From an uncultured bacterium (GTDB taxonomy: Bacteria; Verrucomicrobiota; Kiritimatiellia; CAIKKV01), in the NCBI GenBank assembly GCA_903828035.1, contig CAIKKV010000722.1, positions 1 through 6,872 of the forward strand: a stretch of DNA of 6,872 nucleotides, in the 5' to 3' direction. The notes under the pieces were generated by a model. The model had not been told where the DNA came from. It searched no databases and saw only the letters and a list, made by a program, of their open reading frames with translations. A program made the position numbers and the translations under genes. Shown here piece by piece: positions 6,653 through 6,872 of the stretch. Every line of letters begins with the position of its first letter. The first letter of the stretch is position 1.

Positions 6653-6872
6653 ATGACCGCCATTCCAATCGAAGCCCTGCTCCAGCAGGCGGAAGCCGGA
6701 CTCGCCGCCTACCTGCGCGAGTCGACCGCCCGGGGCGCGCTCGACCCGGCCGCCGCCGCCGCCGCCCTGGCCCGCGCCCTGCCCGCCCTGCGCCTCTGGC
6801 TCGGCGACTCCCGCCTCGACACCCTCTCCCCCGGCACGCGCGCCGGGATCGCCTCCGCCATCGCGGCCGGCC
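6653..6872 (+). CDS. Partial gene, N-terminus only; possibly a phosphosugar mutase (phosphoglucomutase/phosphomannomutase type)
   Basis: ATG at 6653 with AGGAG (6641-6645) 7 nt upstream opens a frame of 73 complete codons that leaves the window. Codons end almost only in G or C, as in the neighbouring genes, and the good ribosome binding site supports a real gene. The visible part is Ala-rich and helical: MTAIPIEALLQQAEAGLAAY at the start, six consecutive Ala (33-38, all GCC), then LRLWLGDSRLDTLSPGTRAG (46-65) and an Ala-rich helix to the edge. A W-L followed by a short acidic segment and a helix ending in A-x-G precedes the F-G-T-G-G block in many phosphosugar mutases, and such an enzyme would suit sugar-nucleotide supply here. 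The diagnostic FGTGG and catalytic Ser motifs lie outside the window, so this is a guess; the gene itself is more secure than its function. Confidence 0.7.
   Translation, partial: MTAIPIEALLQQAEAGLAAYLRESTARGALDPAAAAAALARALPALRLWLGDSRLDTLSPGTRAGIASAIAAG
6749..6766 (+). repeat. (GCC)6 trinucleotide run inside the partial plus-strand gene
   Basis: Six uninterrupted GCC units in frame, coding Ala 33-38. Slippage there would change the length of the Ala stretch without breaking the frame, since each unit is a codon. Probably a by-product of high GC content. Confidence 0.6.

Noticed and set aside
6574..6663. 30-residue N-terminal extension of the sugar transferase (ATG at 6663)
   Set aside because: It would overlap the start of the divergent gene and consume the whole intergenic region, and the internal ATG at 6573 has a ribosome binding site and begins the usual N-terminus of the family.
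1..6872. RNA genes, CRISPR arrays, insertion sequences, phage or toxin-antitoxin modules
   Set aside because: No tRNA-like cloverleaf, regular repeat-spacer pattern, transposase-like protein, terminal inverted repeats or small paired ORFs with ribosome binding sites were found; the genes tile the window with short gaps.

Overview
The window is GC-rich (the coding parts are strongly G/C-biased at third codon positions) and looks like an accessory or cell-surface carbohydrate region of a bacterial chromosome. Protein styles (an unsecreted GH2 beta-mannosidase, an ADP-ribosylglycohydrolase-fold protein with a DDD metal motif, and a WcaJ/WbaP-type sugar transferase) would fit the PVC group (Kiritimatiellota, Verrucomicrobiota, Lentisphaerota, Planctomycetota). 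That taxonomic guess is an inference from general resemblance, with low to moderate confidence.

Layout: five protein genes fill almost the whole window. Four lie on the minus strand, read from right to left: a polyprenyl glycosylphosphotransferase (6573 to 5146), a beta-mannosidase (5081 to 2625), an ADP-ribosylglycohydrolase-family protein (2623 to 1205), and a DegT/DnrJ/EryC1/StrS sugar aminotransferase (1077 to 1, its 3' end cut by the window edge). A fifth gene starts at 6653 on the plus strand, divergent from the glycosyltransferase gene, and runs off the right edge. Its 73 visible residues are weakly suggestive of the N-terminus of a phosphosugar mutase.

The first three minus-strand genes have short gaps (64 nt, then 1 nt) and look like one transcript. 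The mannosidase and ADP-ribosylglycohydrolase-like genes are arranged for translational coupling: the ribosome binding site of the second lies inside the last codons of the first. The aminotransferase follows after a 127-nt AT-richer gap with a plausible sigma-70-type promoter, a 9-bp leader hairpin and a good ribosome binding site, so it may be transcribed separately.

Functionally, the glycosylphosphotransferase (first sugar-phosphate onto undecaprenyl phosphate) and the sugar aminotransferase (amino-deoxy sugar nucleotide synthesis) point to exopolysaccharide or O-antigen-like glycan assembly. The mannosidase and its coupled partner look like a glycan-processing pair. There are no RNA genes, CRISPR arrays, insertion sequences or phage genes that I can see. 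Most of the window is recognisable. The least explained element is the mannosidase-coupled ADP-ribosylglycohydrolase-like protein, whose real substrate is not evident.
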